64,000 nt of DNA from Metabacillus schmidteae (GTDB lineage Bacteria > Bacillota > Bacilli > Bacillales > Bacillaceae): the NCBI RefSeq assembly GCF_903166545.1, contig NZ_CAESCH010000002.1, positions 1-64,000 of the forward strand. Direction: 5' to 3'. Under the pieces are notes generated by a model. It did not search any database, was not told where the DNA came from, and worked only from the letters and a program-made list of their open reading frames with translations. The position numbers and the translations under genes are program-made. Positions 1 to 7,487 of this stretch are shown one piece after another (within the stretch, counting starts at the first letter, position 1; the number at the start of each line of letters is the position of its first letter).

Positions 1-255
1 CCAACCAAGTCCCCGACCCGCCACCACTAGGAATAACAACCTACACCATCCCCACCAAAAATAAATCCTTCTCACCATTCTTGCATTTTTTAACTAATGT
101 TATGATTGAAAAGATTGGAAAATTTTAAAGAATTAGGTTTGGGTCGTTTCAATAAAGGGTATATAAAAGTGGTTTAAAGATGATAAGGTTAAATGCCCCA
201 TTCTAATAACCGGCATTACATAGAAAGTCAGTGAAAAGTAAAGAGGGAGATTACG
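1..255. other. Upstream intergenic stretch, no gene recognised
   Basis: The first 255 bases contain no ORF I can support. Bases 1-60 are C- and A-rich and may be the end of a neighbouring gene cut by the window edge, but no reading frame could be tied to a family. The only recognisable element is a possible sigma-B promoter (listed separately) ahead of the LXG module. Confidence 0.4.
137..162 (+). promoter_or_regulatory. Possible sigma-B promoter of the LXG module
   Basis: GTTTGG at 137-142 and GGGTAT at 157-162 are separated by 14 bases, which fits the GTTTAA-N12-14-GGGTAT pattern of the general-stress sigma factor in Bacillus. It lies about 95 bases upstream of the TTG start of the first module gene. 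The match is by eye and short motifs like this occur by chance, so this is only a candidate. Confidence 0.35.
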
Positions 256-600
256 TTGTCTTTATTTTATTATTATGGACTTTTAAAGAAGAAGCAAGAA
301 CAGCTCCAGCGCCTGCAAAGCTGCCAAAGTCAATTGCAGGGCATTAAACAGGAGTATTTGAATTATAACCAATCGGTTATAACCCCTGAGTTAACATCTG
401 CAAGTTGGCAAGGATCACTTGCCGACAAATTTGAGGTTATTCGAACAGAAGGAATCCTTGGTTCCTACCAGGATCTAGAATCTACTCAACTCTCCAATGT
501 TTTTTCAACCCTTAGCAATAAAATGAGTAGTTTGAAAAGTGAAATTGCCTCTCTAAAGCAAACCATTCATTCTCTTGAGTTAGAGATGTTGGAAGAGTAA
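256..600 (+). CDS. ywqH: YwqH-like (DUF5082) LXG partner protein
   Basis: This 114-residue, mostly helical protein has the look of the YwqH/DUF5082 family, small proteins encoded directly before LXG effectors in Bacillus. Members are thought to act as targeting or chaperone partners that help present the LXG protein to the type VIIb secretion machinery. The sequence is Gln/Glu/Lys-rich with heptad-like leucines and no signal peptide or membrane segment, and a W-x-G-like step (SWQGSLADKF, about residues 54-63) sits between two helices. The TTG start is supported by an AGAGGGAG ribosome binding site at 242-249. It is the first gene of a five- to six-gene unit. The position argues strongly for the function; the family call rests on pattern recognition. 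Confidence 0.75.
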   Translation: MSLFYYYGLLKKKQEQLQRLQSCQSQLQGIKQEYLNYNQSVITPELTSASWQGSLADKFEVIRTEGILGSYQDLESTQLSNVFSTLSNKMSSLKSEIASLKQTIHSLELEMLEE

Positions 601-698
601 GGTCAGTGCAATCCTATATGGCCAATTCGTTTATGAAAAATCATTAGCCAACGTTTGTTATGAAAAGCCTAAAAATAAAAAGTAAGGTAGAGATCATA

Positions 699-995
699 AT
701 GGGAGAAATCAAATTTCAATATCATGATATAGACCGTGTACTTAAGGAGATGACAAATGCTTCAACTACGCTTGCGCCATCATTGCCAAAAGATATTGTG
801 AAAAATAATCAACTGGATGTTACGAAAAAAATAGAACAGATTAATAAATCGCTGGAAGAGATCATAACCAGCTACCAAGAGTTGTTAGCGCAAAATGAAT
901 CAATGGTTCAATCTTCTGTGGATGCGATGAAAGCAACAGACCAATCGTTAAAAACATCCATGTTGCTACAAGGTGTTGCGGAGGTAAAGAAATGA
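699..995 (+). CDS. ywqI: YwqI-like (DUF5344) LXG partner protein
   Basis: This is a 98-residue helical protein resembling YwqI/DUF5344, the second small partner usually found with LXG effectors. The open frame extends upstream to 660, but the ATG at 699 is preferred because AAGGTAGAG (684-692) lies at a proper distance and the protein then starts MGEIKFQYHD as family members do. There are no membrane segments, and the C-terminal half is a long helix. Its stop overlaps the LXG start as ATGA (992-995), which implies translational coupling. The likely role is to bind the LXG domain together with the upstream YwqH-like protein; this is inferred from context. Confidence 0.75.
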   Translation: MGEIKFQYHDIDRVLKEMTNASTTLAPSLPKDIVKNNQLDVTKKIEQINKSLEEIITSYQELLAQNESMVQSSVDAMKATDQSLKTSMLLQGVAEVKK

Positions 996-2413
996 AAGTA
1001 TTAGATGTATCTGATTTACATACCTCTCTTGATGAAACAATTCAGGCAGTAAATAAAAAAATGGAAGAGCTGGAAGCCATTGAAAAATCAATTATTGAGT
1101 TGATTAATTTGGATGGTTCATTTACAGGGAAAGGGGCAGCAGCGATTAAAAGCTACTACCAATCCTGTCATCAGCCCTTTTTATTCAAGCTTAAACAAAT
1201 GCTTACTACATACAAAACAAAGCTAACAAGTTGTAAAAACCAACTGGATGGTTTTGAACATGATCATACAGGATATATCAACCAGGAATTTTTACAAGGT
1301 GAATTAACGAATAAGCTTACAGCTGTTCAAAACTATACAAATGATGTAACAGCAGATGCGAATCAATACATTTCAAATGTAACAGATATTGTTTCGATCG
1401 ATCTACTTGATGATGAAGAAGTCAATCAGCAGGTTGAACAAGCGAAGAAATCAATAAACGACACCATCACCAATTTAGAAGATTTTGATGGAGAAAGCAC
1501 ATCTTCATTAGAGGAATTAAATGCGGATTTAAGTATACTAACAGCGTATTTGGAAGACATGAATACAACTGTAGCAGTAAACCCTAGAAGTCTCGAATAC
1601 TTTCACCCATTACAGGCACTTATGAATCCGACACACGCTCTATTAATGGGCAGCATTCGCTCAACACCTATGCATCTCGTAACAAACGGATCACCGGTAG
1701 CCAATCGTTCTACACAATCGATCTATGCATTCCAATCTTACACAACACCTTATCAATGGTTGGGTCTGAACTTCTCTCCGACAACAAGTAGCACCTCTGA
1801 GAAAGAAGTGGAGAAGACATCTCCTTATCTAACAGGAGATTCGGTTCAAAGAGGAGATTTTACTTTTGAAGCTGGTGCAGGAAAAGTAGAAAATGATTGG
1901 TCAGGATATGGTGATGGAGACGGACAACTCGGTGGAAGCAGTAAATTAACTGGTATTCACTCTGGTGTAAAGCACGATACAGGAGTAATGGATTCCAGCT
2001 TTGACCTGCAAATTGGAGCAGCAGAAGCGCAAGCAAGCGTAGGGGGACAAAGTATTTTTCCTTTAGTGAAAGCTGGAGGGACAGTCTATGCAGCAGAAGT
2101 CAAAACACAGCTTGATGATGAGATAGACTATGTTGGTCGTACAGGTATACAAGCTAAGGGTGAGCTCCTAAAGGCAAATGCCTACGCTGGAGTTGACAAT
2201 GCATCAGTCGGATTTGCGGCCAAGGCGTCACTAGCGGAAGGAGAGGTCTCAGGAATCCTGCCTATTCCTTTTACTGATTACAACTTTAAAGGTACAGTTG
2301 GTGGTTCGGCAGGTGGTATTGGAGGAGAAGCCAGCATCGGAAAAGAAACAACGCTTGACCTTAGATTTATACTCGGAATTAAACTGGGAATTAGTTTTGA
2401 AAAAGCAGAATAA
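992..2413 (+). CDS. ywqJ: LXG-domain type VII secretion effector
   Basis: The protein has 473 residues. Residues 1 to about 230 form the helical LXG domain that directs effectors to the type VIIb secretion system, including the family's typical start (KVLDVSDLH) and a central K-G-AAAIKSYY helix. A linker of about 60 residues follows, then a C-terminal part (about 290-473) rich in Gly, Ala and alternating hydrophobic residues with repeated G-x-A-x-A/V patterns, ending in a Gly-rich hydrophobic tail. The deaminase domain of B. subtilis YwqJ is not visible and no nuclease motif is seen, so the symbol is positional only. Downstream DUF4176 and membrane-protein genes complete the module. The toxic activity is unknown; a membrane target is possible because the likely immunity gene encodes a membrane protein. 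Confidence 0.8.
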   Translation: MKVLDVSDLHTSLDETIQAVNKKMEELEAIEKSIIELINLDGSFTGKGAAAIKSYYQSCHQPFLFKLKQMLTTYKTKLTSCKNQLDGFEHDHTGYINQEFLQGELTNKLTAVQNYTNDVTADANQYISNVTDIVSIDLLDDEEVNQQVEQAKKSINDTITNLEDFDGESTSSLEELNADLSILTAYLEDMNTTVAVNPRSLEYFHPLQALMNPTHALLMGSIRSTPMHLVTNGSPVANRSTQSIYAFQSYTTPYQWLGLNFSPTTSSTSEKEVEKTSPYLTGDSVQRGDFTFEAGAGKVENDWSGYGDGDGQLGGSSKLTGIHSGVKHDTGVMDSSFDLQIGAAEAQASVGGQSIFPLVKAGGTVYAAEVKTQLDDEIDYVGRTGIQAKGELLKANAYAGVDNASVGFAAKASLAEGEVSGILPIPFTDYNFKGTVGGSAGGIGGEASIGKETTLDLRFILGIKLGISFEKAE

Positions 2414-2439
2414 ACCTTCTTGATTTGAAAGGAGCCCGC

Positions 2440-2769
2440 GTGAATATGAGAAATGAAATTAATTCAATCGTCATTGACAAAGGAACAGACTTACTGCCGA
2501 TTGGTACAGTTGTCTTGGTAGAGGGAATTGTACAAGCAGTTATGATATACGGAAGAATGCAGCAGAAGGCTGATCAAGAGGAAAAGGTGTGGGAATACGT
2601 AGCATGCCCTTACCCACAAGGTCATATTTCAGATGAAACAAATGTGTTTTTTAATCATGAGCAAATTAAACAAGTCATTTTCAAAGGGTTTGAATCTGAA
2701 GGTGAAACAATCATGAAGGAAAAACTACTTTCTTTAACACAAGGAATAAATCATGAAGGCGATCATTAA
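2440..2769 (+). CDS. DUF4176 family protein of LXG module
   Basis: This 109-residue soluble protein matches the DUF4176 pattern: LPIGTVVLVEG near the start, a following M-I-x-G-R motif, a W-E-Y-V-A-C-P-Y-P-x-G segment and the FFNHEQIKQVIFKGFESE stretch. Members are found in type VII secretion gene clusters, and some are reported to act with the small helical partners in effector targeting. The frame is open from a TTG at 2425, but the GTG at 2440 lies five bases after GGAG (2431-2434); ATG at 2446 is the alternative. It follows the LXG gene after a short gap and overlaps the next gene by 17 bases, which indicates one transcript. Confidence 0.75.
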   Translation: MNMRNEINSIVIDKGTDLLPIGTVVLVEGIVQAVMIYGRMQQKADQEEKVWEYVACPYPQGHISDETNVFFNHEQIKQVIFKGFESEGETIMKEKLLSLTQGINHEGDH

Positions 2770-3091
2770 TTGGTTTATTGCCCCATATAAAACGGTACGA
2801 TCAGAATTTCAATTGTTTTTACACTTAAAGAATCAAGAAACAACATCTAAAGAAGAAAAGATGAGAATTACTCAGCTTCAACTAGTAAACATCATGTTAC
2901 TAGTTATATACTCAGTATTTTTCGTTGCCTTTTTTGTGTACATCGGACTGCTATTTGTAGCAGGCTGGTATGCTCTTTCAGGTATCATTGTTGGTCTCAT
3001 CATGATGAGTCTTATCAGAGTCATGCAAAAAAGGTATTTAAAGCGTCGTGATGCATTCATTAAAAATGACCCTACAATCATCGAATCTTAA
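2753..3091 (+). CDS. Two-TM membrane protein, candidate LXG immunity protein
   Basis: The protein has 112 residues with two adjacent hydrophobic segments (about 46-66 and 68-88) between charged ends, so a membrane hairpin with cytoplasmic termini is likely. No family was recognised. It starts inside the DUF4176 gene (17-base overlap) with AAGGAA upstream of the ATG, which points to coupled translation. Immunity proteins in polymorphic-toxin loci usually sit directly after the effector gene, so it is a reasonable candidate for protection against the LXG protein. That role is inferred from position only. Confidence 0.6.
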   Translation: MKAIINWFIAPYKTVRSEFQLFLHLKNQETTSKEEKMRITQLQLVNIMLLVIYSVFFVAFFVYIGLLFVAGWYALSGIIVGLIMMSLIRVMQKRYLKRRDAFIKNDPTIIES

Positions 3092-3113
3092 CGAATAGAA
3101 AGGATAGGTTCAC

Positions 3114-3662
3114 TTGAAAAAATTAAGTTTCATCATCGCGATGATGCTAATGCTCGTCGCCTGTAGTAATGACACTTCTTCAGAAAAGCCATCTGATACA
3201 GAAGCAAGCACCTCCAAAGAAAATGAGCTATCCTATGAAGAAAAGCAAAAAGAAATCGTTGCTTTTATTAATGAAGATATGAACGAAATTGCAGGCTATG
3301 AAACAAAAGCGAATGAAGCCTTGGCAACCGTATCGGGGGAGAATTTCAAAAATGACCAAGAATTACTGAGTGTCTTAACAAGCGAGGTTATCCCTGAATA
3401 CGAAAAAGCCATTGAAACAGCAGAGTCACTGGAAGTTACTGTTGAAGAACTGGAGCCAATCAAAGGCCAAATGGAAGAAGCATTAAGCATATATTATGAC
3501 GCTCTTTTACTCGAAAAAGAAGCATTAGAAAAAACCGACCAGGAATTAATTGAGCAATCTAATGCAAAAGGAGAAGAGTACCTAACCGCCCTGAATGAAT
3601 ATCATGAAGAAATGGAAAAGTTAGCGAAAGAATATGATATTGATTACCAAAGAACACAATAA
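3114..3662 (+). CDS. Small secreted lipoprotein of LXG module
   Basis: This 182-residue protein begins with a lipoprotein signal peptide (hydrophobic core, lipobox LVAC with Cys about residue 17), followed by a Ser/Thr/Glu-rich linker and a helical, acidic domain with coiled-coil character. The TTG start follows AAAGGATAGG. Lipoproteins of this sort are often encoded at the end of LXG modules, where they may act as cell-surface immunity or accessory factors. No specific family was recognised. A strong terminator follows directly, so this is the last gene of the unit. Confidence 0.7.
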   Translation: MKKLSFIIAMMLMLVACSNDTSSEKPSDTEASTSKENELSYEEKQKEIVAFINEDMNEIAGYETKANEALATVSGENFKNDQELLSVLTSEVIPEYEKAIETAESLEVTVEELEPIKGQMEEALSIYYDALLLEKEALEKTDQELIEQSNAKGEEYLTALNEYHEEMEKLAKEYDIDYQRTQ

Positions 3663-3671
3663 AACATGCAA

Positions 3672-3706
3672 AAAAGCTCAAAACTTTTGATTTTGAGCTT
3701 TTCTTT
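3672..3706 (+). terminator. Rho-independent terminator of LXG module
   Basis: AAAAGCTCAAAA (3672-3683) pairs perfectly with TTTTGAGCTTTT (3691-3702), and a T-rich stretch follows. It lies just after the lipoprotein stop codon. Confidence 0.85.
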
Positions 3707-3750
3707 ATGATGTTATGGTAAAATTCACATTAAAAAGTGGAGGTGTAACT

Positions 3751-4374
3751 GTGGACTTTCTATCAATCATTTCATTTTTAGGTGCCGCAATCGTTCTGAC
3801 TCTTATGCCAGGACCAGATAACTTGTTCACCTTGGCACAGAGTATAGCAAAAGGTAAGAAAGCTGGAATTTTCACTACACTTGGGCTATGTACAGGATTA
3901 TTAGTTCATATTGCTGCTGCGACCATTGGGATTTCTGCCGTGATTTATCAATCAGCTTTAGCTTTTACACTAGTTAAATATGCAGGAGCAGCCTATTTGT
4001 TATTCCTGGCTTATAAATCCTTTAGAGACAAAAGTTCAGGCTTTACTTTTACAAATGAGAACTCTTTAGACTACAAATCTTTATATAAAAAGGGAGTCAT
4101 AATGAATCTCTTAAATCCAAAAGTTTCATTATTTTTCCTGGCTTTCTTCCCGCAATTTATTCAGTATGAGAATGGGAATGTGTCCCTTCAAATGCTCGGT
4201 TTTGGAATTCTATTTCTCATCCAAGCCTTAGTGATTTTTACATTAATAAGTATGTTTGCTGGAAAAGTCGGCAATTTCCTACGTAAAGATCCATCATTAT
4301 CGAAAAAGATTAACATGATCCAAGGTTCTCTGTTTACACTGATAGGACTAAAAATTGCCTTTAGCCAGAAATAA
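3751..4374 (+). CDS. LysE/RhtB family amino-acid exporter
   Basis: This is a 207-residue membrane protein with about six hydrophobic segments and the LysE/RhtB signature near the N-terminus (TLMPGPDN, then G-x-x-x-G in the second segment). The family exports amino acids or their analogues across the cytoplasmic membrane. The frame is open from 3715, but GTG at 3751 is chosen because GTGGAGG (3737-3743) precedes it and the signature then lies at the usual place. A downstream NPK motif (NLLNPKVSLFF) is also typical. It is monocistronic between two terminators. The substrate cannot be told from sequence. Confidence 0.85.
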   Translation: MDFLSIISFLGAAIVLTLMPGPDNLFTLAQSIAKGKKAGIFTTLGLCTGLLVHIAAATIGISAVIYQSALAFTLVKYAGAAYLLFLAYKSFRDKSSGFTFTNENSLDYKSLYKKGVIMNLLNPKVSLFFLAFFPQFIQYENGNVSLQMLGFGILFLIQALVIFTLISMFAGKVGNFLRKDPSLSKKINMIQGSLFTLIGLKIAFSQK

Positions 4375-4388
4375 TCATAATCACGTGA

Positions 4389-4416
4389 AGAGTGGTTTTC
4401 TGACTACTCTTTTTTT
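4389..4416 (+). terminator. Terminator after LysE-type exporter
   Basis: AGAGTGG-type arm at 4389-4395 pairs with CTACTCT at 4404-4410 (one G-T pair), followed by seven T residues. Confidence 0.8.
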
Positions 4417-4618
4417 ATACAAAAAATGTTAAAAGTAAGTCATAATGTCCCTCACCAAAAATATAATAAAAAGGTATGTCTCCATCTTCACTCCACCCAT
4501 CGACAAATTTCTCGGGAAATAAACTGTTTAAAATAGGTGAAAAACCACAATTTCTCTATTCAAATCTCATAAAAATGAAAAAAATTTAAAGAAAGCCTTG
4601 TCCCTTCTGACTTTATTA
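4417..4618. other. Intergenic, nothing recognised
   Basis: AT-rich spacer between the exporter terminator and the spoIIID control region. No ORF, repeat or RNA structure was recognised. Confidence 0.4.
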
Positions 4619-4647
4619 GCATATATCTTAATCCAAGCTAATAAAAT
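4619..4647 (+). promoter_or_regulatory. Candidate sigma-E promoter for spoIIID
   Basis: GCATATA (4619-4625) and AATAAAAT (4640-4647) are separated by 14 bases. This resembles the mother-cell sigma-E promoter (-35 like GCATATT, -10 CATACAAT, 14-base spacing) with six of seven and six of eight matches. spoIIID is a known sigma-E target in B. subtilis, and this site lies about 40 bases upstream of the leader ORF. Confidence 0.55.
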
Positions 4648-4687
4648 GTTACAAACCTATCAAAGAGAGTGTTTGAGGTGAGGGATC

Positions 4688-4801
4688 GTGAGTGTAATTT
4701 TTAATCGCTGTAAAAGAGGCAACATACGATCATCTAAGAGAAATTCAGCCAAAGTGTCTTGGTATGCGAGTCTCATTTCACACTTCTCACATCCATATTA
4801 G
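4688..4801 (+). CDS. usd: Upstream ORF of spoIIID (usd-like leader peptide)
   Basis: A GTG-initiated frame of 37 codons with a good ribosome binding site (GAGGTGAGGG just upstream) ends in TAG at 4799-4801, the last base of which is the first G of the spoIIID Shine-Dalgarno sequence. The peptide (starting MSVIFNRCKRG) has no recognised domain. In B. subtilis the small upstream ORF usd must be translated for spoIIID to be translated; the position, RBS and overlapping stem-loop here fit the same arrangement. Homology of the peptide itself to Usd was not checked. Confidence 0.7.
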   Translation: MSVIFNRCKRGNIRSSKRNSAKVSWYASLISHFSHPY

Positions 4802-4818
4802 GGAGGTCGAGTGGTGTG
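4779..4818 (+). promoter_or_regulatory. Stem-loop sequestering the spoIIID Shine-Dalgarno and start codon
   Basis: CACACTTCTC (4779-4788) can pair with GAGTGGTGTG (4809-4818) in nine of ten positions, and inside it AC/GT (4789-4790 with 4806-4807) and TCC/GGA (4792-4794 with 4802-4804) extend the helix. The Shine-Dalgarno GGGAGG (4801-4806) and the GTG start (4816-4818) would both be paired. A ribosome translating the upstream ORF to its stop would open the 5' arm. Confidence 0.7.
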
Positions 4819-5091
4819 CACGATTACATCAAAGAACGCACAATCAAGATTGGGAAGTATATCGTGGAGACAAAGAAAACTGTTCGCGTCATTGCGAAGG
4901 AGTTTGGTGTTTCCAAAAGTACCGTCCACAAGGATTTAACGGAAAGGTTACCTGAAATTAACCCTGATCTTGCGAATGAGGTAAAGGAAATACTTGATTA
5001 TCATAAATCAATCAGACATTTACGTGGTGGAGAAGCAACAAAGTTGAAGTACAAGAAGGACGAAATTTTAGAAGAAGAACCAGTGAAGTAA
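4816..5091 (+). CDS. spoIIID: Sporulation transcription factor SpoIIID
   Basis: This 91-residue DNA-binding protein acts in the mother cell during sporulation to activate or repress sigma-E genes and sigK. The sequence from VHDYIKERTIKIGKYI through a helix-turn-helix (about 23-44, VIAKEFGVSKSTVHKDL) to the basic C-terminal helix (HLRGGEATKLKYKKDEIL) is almost the B. subtilis protein as I remember it. GTG at 4816 is chosen over the upstream frame opening at 4759 because GGGAGGT (4801-4807) precedes it and the length then matches the family (about 93). Control appears to work at two levels: a sigma-E-like promoter and the leader-ORF/stem-loop. mbl follows, as in B. subtilis. Confidence 0.97.
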   Translation: MHDYIKERTIKIGKYIVETKKTVRVIAKEFGVSKSTVHKDLTERLPEINPDLANEVKEILDYHKSIRHLRGGEATKLKYKKDEILEEEPVK

Positions 5092-5244
5092 ATGAATTCT
5101 ATCTACTTTAAGTAAATCGACAATTCCCTACATACTCACCTGAAATTTTTTTACAAAATCATACTATTTTTGCGAAATTGTGATAAAATAGGTAATTAGG
5201 TCAGTATTTCGGATATGAAGATTTGCAAGGAGGATATAGATAGA

Positions 5245-6246
5245 ATGTTTGCGAGGGATATTGGTATAGATCTTGGTACGGCTAACGTACTTATTCATGT
5301 GAAAGGGAAGGGAATTGTGTTAAACGAGCCTTCCGTTGTTGCCCTGGACAAAAATACTGGTAAGGTACTTGCCGTTGGTGAAGAAGCTAGACGTATGGTA
5401 GGACGTACTCCTGGGAATATTGTTGCTATTCGCCCATTAAAAGACGGTGTTATTGCAGACTTTGAAGTAACAGAGGCAATGCTAAAGCACTTTATTAATA
5501 AGCTGAATGTAAAAGGGTTACTTTCAAAGCCGCGCATGCTCATTTGCTGCCCAACGAATATTACATCTGTTGAACAAAAGGCAATTAAAGAAGCTGCTGA
5601 AAAAAGCGGCGGTAAAAATGTATTTCTTGAGGAAGAACCAAAGGTAGCAGCAATTGGTGCCGGTATGGACATCTTCCAACCTTATGGAAACATGGTTGTT
5701 GATATTGGCGGTGGAACTACTGATGTCGCTGTGTTGTCAATGGGCGATATTGTCACCGCCTCTTCCATTAAAATGGCTGGGGACAAGTTTGACGCGGAAA
5801 TTTTAAATTACATTAAAAAAGAGTACAAGCTATTAATCGGTGAGCGTACTGCAGAAGATATTAAAGTCAATGTAGCAACTGTATTCCCAGGCGCACGTTA
5901 TGAAGAAATCAGTATTCGTGGTCGTGACATGGTAACAGGATTACCTCGTACAATTACCGTGAACTCAACAGAAGTGGAAGCAGCACTTCGTGAACCAATT
6001 TCCGCCATTGTACAAGCTGCTAAGAGTGTCCTGGAACGTACTCCTCCAGAACTTTCAGCAGACATCATCGACCGCGGTGTTATTTTAACAGGTGGTGGAG
6101 CACTACTTAACGGCTTAGACCAACTTTTAGCTGAAGAACTAAAAGTACCAGTACTAGTAGCTGAAGCACCAATGGACTGCGTAGCAATCGGCACAGGAAT
6201 CATGCTGGACAACATGGACAAACTTCCACGCAAAAAATTCGGATGA
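5245..6246 (+). CDS. mbl: Rod shape-determining protein Mbl (MreB-like)
   Basis: This 333-residue bacterial actin forms membrane-associated filaments that guide cylindrical cell-wall synthesis. The actin-fold nucleotide motifs are present: DIGIDLGTAN (5-14), DIGGGTTDVAVLS (about 153-165) and LTGGGALLNGLD (about 280-291). The ATG at 5245 follows AAGGAGG (5228-5234) and gives exactly the B. subtilis Mbl length; the frame opens earlier at 5215 but without support. Its place directly after spoIIID identifies it as Mbl rather than MreB or MreBH. A strong terminator closes the unit. Confidence 0.97.
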   Translation: MFARDIGIDLGTANVLIHVKGKGIVLNEPSVVALDKNTGKVLAVGEEARRMVGRTPGNIVAIRPLKDGVIADFEVTEAMLKHFINKLNVKGLLSKPRMLICCPTNITSVEQKAIKEAAEKSGGKNVFLEEEPKVAAIGAGMDIFQPYGNMVVDIGGGTTDVAVLSMGDIVTASSIKMAGDKFDAEILNYIKKEYKLLIGERTAEDIKVNVATVFPGARYEEISIRGRDMVTGLPRTITVNSTEVEAALREPISAIVQAAKSVLERTPPELSADIIDRGVILTGGGALLNGLDQLLAEELKVPVLVAEAPMDCVAIGTGIMLDNMDKLPRKKFG

Positions 6247-6253
6247 TACTTTT

Positions 6254-6286
6254 AAGAACCTGACTTGTGCAGGTTCTTTTTTTGTG
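6254..6286 (+). terminator. Terminator after mbl
   Basis: AAGAACCTG (6254-6262) pairs perfectly with CAGGTTCTT (6270-6278), followed by a run of seven T. Confidence 0.9.
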
Positions 6287-6307
6287 TGGGTCATGGTGTG
6301 GGTCATG

Positions 6308-6491
6308 GGGACAGGTTCCTTGTCCCGGCAGTGTGTGTAGAATCATGGCGGAATTTGTCTAATCGCAAATAAATTCGAAAAATAGTAAATAAATTTGTCT
6401 AATCGCAAATAAATTTTTGAAATCGCAAATATAAATGAAGAATCGCAAATAAGGTCCAAAGGAAGGTCCAATGGGACAGGTCCCTCGTCCC
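6308..6491. repeat. 20-bp tandem repeat flanked by two GGGACAGG palindromes
   Basis: Two copies of a near-palindrome (GGGACAGGTTCCTTGTCCC at 6308-6326 and a variant at 6473-6491) flank five tandem copies of a 20-bp unit starting AATCGCAAATAAAT at 6361, 6381 (degenerate), 6401, 6421 and 6441. The same palindrome recurs at 24149 and, inverted, at 30783, so it is a dispersed element in this genome. Confidence 0.8.
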
Positions 6492-6571
6492 GCCAATAAG
6501 TTTGTACTCAAATAGGAATAAAAGCATAAAAAAGAATCGGCCACAAAAAGCCGATTCTCCATCCATTCTCC

Positions 6572-7447
6572 TTACCGTAACTCCATCCAGCTCCCCACGT
6601 GATGCACCGCAACACCTTTAAAGCTTGAATAATCCTTATAAGCATCTGAAACAAGCGCAAGCTCTTGGTCCATCGCACTTTGCCCTTCCTCATAAAACGT
6701 CAGGAATCCGTCACTGCTGCCCAGGTTCATCGTTTCAACAGCAATCGTGACATCTTTATTAAGTGACGCTGCAAGATTTATTTCGTATTTCGCTAGCTCA
6801 ATAATCCCATTGGGACCAACAGCCTTATCACGGTATGCCATGATTGTAATCTCACTCGTATTCTTAATCACCCATTCAGCGAGATTTCCTTTTCCGTATT
6901 TATTTTTCACATTCATCTCGTCAAACCAAAAAGGAATATCAGCGGCGAATGGTATTCCAAGTGTCTTCGCAGTATTCGCTGCAGTTAAAATGACATTTTG
7001 ATATTTCAGCACAGCTCCACTGTAATTTGTAGTCCATTGTGAAGTAAGATATGGCTCAACATCAAGATGAATGCCGGAAAATTTTTCACCCTCAGCTGCA
7101 CTTGTTTGATAGGCGGAAACCCAGTTCAAAAAGTTAGTAAAAGCCTTAGATGATGGTCCCCATTCAGGAGCACCGTCAAGCGCATAAACCTTTATTTGAC
7201 GTGCTGAAGCTTCTTTAATAAATTGTTTATATTGGTCAACATTAATCAATCGGTTAATTTGTAAATACACATGAGATACTTGTTTATTTTCAAGAAATTC
7301 TAATATAGCTTCACGATTCGTCACAATTTGATTCGTATCCCAAAGCCATGTAGAGTATTCCGTGTTCGCGCTGGCATTTGCTTTATTCACACCGGCAACC
7401 CCCAACACAAACATAGTTAAAATAAACATCAAGATTATTCTTTTCAT
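6572..7447 (-). CDS. Secreted TIM-barrel hydrolase-like protein
   Basis: The 291-residue protein has a clear signal peptide (MKRIILMFILTMFVLGVAG, likely cut after NKANA). The mature part resembles a TIM-barrel glycoside-hydrolase fold: a possible catalytic strand GIHLDVEPY, then a PFWFDE segment and an EITIMAYRD strand, in the order seen in GH18-like proteins. The classical DxxDxDxE motif is incomplete, so catalysis and substrate are uncertain. The start at 7447 was chosen over 7534 because AGGGAGAAG precedes it and the signal peptide begins there; the upstream part is a c-di-GMP-type riboswitch. It lies between mbl and the flagellar rod genes on the opposite strand. A role in matrix or wall remodelling tied to c-di-GMP is an inference. 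Confidence 0.7.
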   Translation of the reverse strand: MKRIILMFILTMFVLGVAGVNKANASANTEYSTWLWDTNQIVTNREAILEFLENKQVSHVYLQINRLINVDQYKQFIKEASARQIKVYALDGAPEWGPSSKAFTNFLNWVSAYQTSAAEGEKFSGIHLDVEPYLTSQWTTNYSGAVLKYQNVILTAANTAKTLGIPFAADIPFWFDEMNVKNKYGKGNLAEWVIKNTSEITIMAYRDKAVGPNGIIELAKYEINLAASLNKDVTIAVETMNLGSSDGFLTFYEEGQSAMDQELALVSDAYKDYSSFKGVAVHHVGSWMELR

Positions 7448-7487
7448 CTTATTCTTCTCCCTATAAAGCCCATGGCTCAAAAAGGAG

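Noticed and set aside
5140..5200. Sigma-A promoter for mbl
   Set aside because: Several -10-like strings exist, but none had a -35 box at a usual spacing.
6359..6562. 67-codon minus-strand ORF
   Set aside because: It is formed by the 20-bp tandem repeats and has no ribosome binding site.
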